From contig JAHZHS010000044.1 of assembly GCA_019420135.1 (NCBI GenBank), positions 288 through 7,363 of the forward strand: a DNA stretch of 7,076 bases. Reading direction: 5' to 3'. Below are positions 5,819-7,076 of this stretch, one piece after another. The notes under the pieces are model-generated. The model ran no database searches and had not been told where the DNA came from. It was given only the letters and a program-made list of their open reading frames with translations. This stretch comes from Oscillospiraceae bacterium. GTDB taxonomy: Bacteria; Bacillota; Clostridia; Oscillospirales; Ruminococcaceae. Position 1 is the stretch's first letter. Each line of letters starts with the position of its first letter. The translations under genes and the position numbers were made by a program.

Positions 5819-5976
5819 TAGTATACAAAGGACTGCGGCCAGTGGGTCGTAGAGCTTTCTTGGATTGAACCGGGGAGGGCGGCAAACTGCCGCCACACCG
5901 TTTGTTTTGTAAGATTTCGACAGGCTTGGTGTGCCTGTTTGACCGCATGCTGCCGCGGCATTCACTCCGCGTTTTT
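5819..5976 (+). ncRNA. Structured RNA candidate, 6S-like architecture (or attenuator of rny)
   Basis: About 158 nt with no plausible coding frame, bounded by a strong promoter and a hairpin plus T5. By hand folding, CTGCGG (5833-5838) pairs with CCGCGG (5953-5958), CAGTG (5840-5844) with TGCTG (5948-5952) and GGTCG (5845-5849) with TGACC (5940-5944). This gives about 16 bp with one- and three-nt bulges. Inside is a large open region. An apical arm (5866-5904) is topped by GGCGGCA/TGCCGCC, and the 3' side carries the small hairpin ACAGGC/GCCTGT (5920-5937). A bulged closing stem, central bubble, 3'-side hairpin and apical arm are the layout of 6S RNA, and GCGGCCAGT resembles the E. coli 6S closing stem. 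It is shorter than the usual 180-200 nt. The alternative is a riboswitch-like leader, because the closing stem overlaps the terminator arm. Confidence 0.45.
5954..5976 (+). terminator. Terminator-like hairpin ending the structured RNA
   Basis: CGCGG (5954-5958) pairs with CCGCG (5967-5971) around an 8-nt loop, followed by TTTTT (5972-5976). The stem is short but all G-C. Its first arm is also part of the closing stem of the upstream RNA, so it may fold only when that stem is open. Confidence 0.5.
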
Positions 5977-6134
5977 ATGCAAGACCGCGGGATTGTTCCG
6001 CGGCGCCCGGCAGCGGCGGTGTTTGCGTATGGTATTGAAAAAATCTTATAAAAATCAAATATGATCTGAAAAAGCGCCTGCGGGCAGCGGTCCTCATGGT
6101 TTACAAATTACTGCCAACGAGGAGTGAAAATCGA
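5977..6134 (+). promoter_or_regulatory. rny upstream region with a hairpin and a weaker promoter candidate
   Basis: No gene is seen here. CCGCGG at 5985-5990 and 5998-6003 forms a 6-bp hairpin with loop GATTGTT and no U-tract; a third CCGCGG lies at 5953-5958. Further down, an A/T-rich patch holds TTGAAA (6035-6040) and TATGAT (6060-6065), 19 bp apart. This is a plausible second promoter giving a leader of about 60 nt. The rny ribosome binding site GAGGAG is at 6119-6124, 10 nt before ATG. Confidence 0.4.
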
Positions 6135-7076
6135 ATGGTACCCATCATCGCATTGGTGGTGGCGGTACTTGTTGCGATCGCTGTCGGTGTGGCGCTTGGT
6201 TTTGTACTGGGCGAACAGCACCGCAAGCGCACAGCGGAGGCCAAGCTCGGCTCTGCTGAGGAAGAAGCCAAGCGTATCGTCAACGACGCCATCAAGTCAG
6301 CGGAACAAAAACGCAAGGAAACCATCATCGAGGCCAAGGACGAAGCATTCAAGCTCAAGTCCGAGGCGGATAAGGAAATCAAGGAGCGCCGTGCCGAGGT
6401 CACCCGGCAGGAGCGCCGTGTGGACCAGAAGGAGGAGGCGCTGGACAAGCGCACCGCCGCCATCGAGCGCAAGGAAGAGGATCTGAAAAAGCGCAGTGAG
6501 CTGGTGGAAGCCCGCCTGGACGAGCTGGAACAGCTCAAGCTGCGCCAGACCGAGAAGCTGGAAACCATCGCCGGCATGTCCCAGGAGGACGCCCGTGCCG
6601 TGCTGCTGCAGCGCCTGGATGAGGAACTCACCCACGAGAAGGCGATGCGCATTTCCGCCTATCAGTCCAACCTCAAGGACGAGTGCGACAATATGGCCCG
6701 TGAGATGGTGGGCCAAGCCATTGCCCGCTGTGCCGCCGATGCCACCAGCGAGGCGACGGTCAGTGTTGTCCCGCTGCCCAACGATGAGATGAAGGGCCGT
6801 ATCATCGGCCGTGAGGGCCGCAACATCCGTGCTCTGGAGACCGCCACCGGCTGTGACCTGATCATCGACGACACGCCGGAAGCCATCACCCTGTCCAGCT
6901 TTGATCAGACCCGCCGTGAGGTTGCCCGCATGGCCCTGGAGCGCCTGATTGCCGACGGCCGTATCCATCCCGCCCGCATCGAGGAGACGGTGGACAAGTG
7001 CCGCCGGGAACTGGAACTGACCATGAAGCGGGAAGGCGAGAAGGCGGTCATGGATCTGGGCATCCACAGCCTGCAT
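6135..7076 (+). CDS. rny: Ribonuclease Y, N-terminal 314 residues, truncated by window edge
   Basis: Membrane-anchored endoribonuclease that starts decay of many mRNAs in Firmicutes. From ATG at 6135 the frame is open to the window end. Residues 4-26 form one hydrophobic helix (ALVVAVLVAIAVGVALG). A long charged coiled coil rich in Glu, Lys and Arg covers about 27-195. The KH domain then carries GRIIGREGRNIR (221-232), the GxxG RNA-binding loop. The window stops at GIHSLH (309-314), before the catalytic HD domain, so activity cannot be judged. The family is about 520 residues, so some 60% is present. The start has GAGGAG (6119-6124) 10 nt upstream and places the membrane helix at the very N-terminus, as in known RNase Y. 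It is the only visible gene on the rightward transcript. Confidence 0.97.
   Translation, partial: MVPIIALVVAVLVAIAVGVALGFVLGEQHRKRTAEAKLGSAEEEAKRIVNDAIKSAEQKRKETIIEAKDEAFKLKSEADKEIKERRAEVTRQERRVDQKEEALDKRTAAIERKEEDLKKRSELVEARLDELEQLKLRQTEKLETIAGMSQEDARAVLLQRLDEELTHEKAMRISAYQSNLKDECDNMAREMVGQAIARCAADATSEATVSVVPLPNDEMKGRIIGREGRNIRALETATGCDLIIDDTPEAITLSSFDQTRREVARMALERLIADGRIHPARIEETVDKCRRELELTMKREGEKAVMDLGIHSLH

Noticed and set aside
5367..5948. N-terminal extension of the thrS frame to give 781 residues
   Set aside because: The frame stays open only by chance. It crosses the T-box, its terminator and the thrS promoter, and its translation has no domain character.
5985..6003. CCGCGG hairpin as a terminator
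   Set aside because: No U-tract follows on either strand; it is reported only as a hairpin in the rny upstream region.

Overview
The window looks like chromosomal DNA of a GC-rich, low-complexity-free Firmicute, most likely a clostridial gut bacterium of the Oscillospiraceae/Ruminococcaceae type. The reasons are a T-box leader on thrS, an RNase Y gene, a Cys-rich DUF1540-type protein, strong GGAGG ribosome binding sites and high GC throughout. The genus is inference. No mobile element, CRISPR array or phage gene was seen. Nearly every gene concerns RNA or translation.

Layout. Positions 1-2790 (minus strand) hold a three-gene unit read ttcA-like -> alr -> lepA. It starts from an extended -10 promoter near 2780, and lepA runs off the left edge. 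A divergent, consensus-perfect promoter (TTGACA, 17 bp, TATAAT) at 2868-2896 drives tRNA-Lys(UUU) at 2919-2994, which is followed by its own terminator. A second hairpin (3094-3148) separates it from a convergent small Cys-rich gene (3162-3455, minus). Next comes thrS (3603-5366, minus), with a terminator at 3515-3556. It is preceded by a complete T-box leader (about 5717-5421) and a promoter at 5724-5752. Diverging from thrS, a strong plus-strand promoter (5784-5812) transcribes a structured, protein-free segment ending at a terminator-like hairpin (5954-5976). RNase Y (rny) then begins at 6135 and runs off the right edge.

How it works together. The thrS leader carries the T-box sequence, an antiterminator that shares bases with a competing terminator, and ACC (Thr) triplets in the specifier region. 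ThrRS synthesis should therefore rise when tRNA-Thr is uncharged. The encoded ThrRS is 587 residues and lacks the N-terminal TGS domain, with a clean start right at the editing domain. RNase Y would be the membrane-anchored endonuclease of the RNA degradation machinery.

The most interesting unexplained element is the structured RNA at about 5819-5976. Its 5' and 3' parts form a long bulged closing stem around an open bubble, with one apical arm and one extra hairpin on the 3' side. This resembles 6S RNA. However, the closing stem also overlaps the terminator stem, so it could instead be a riboswitch-like attenuator for rny.
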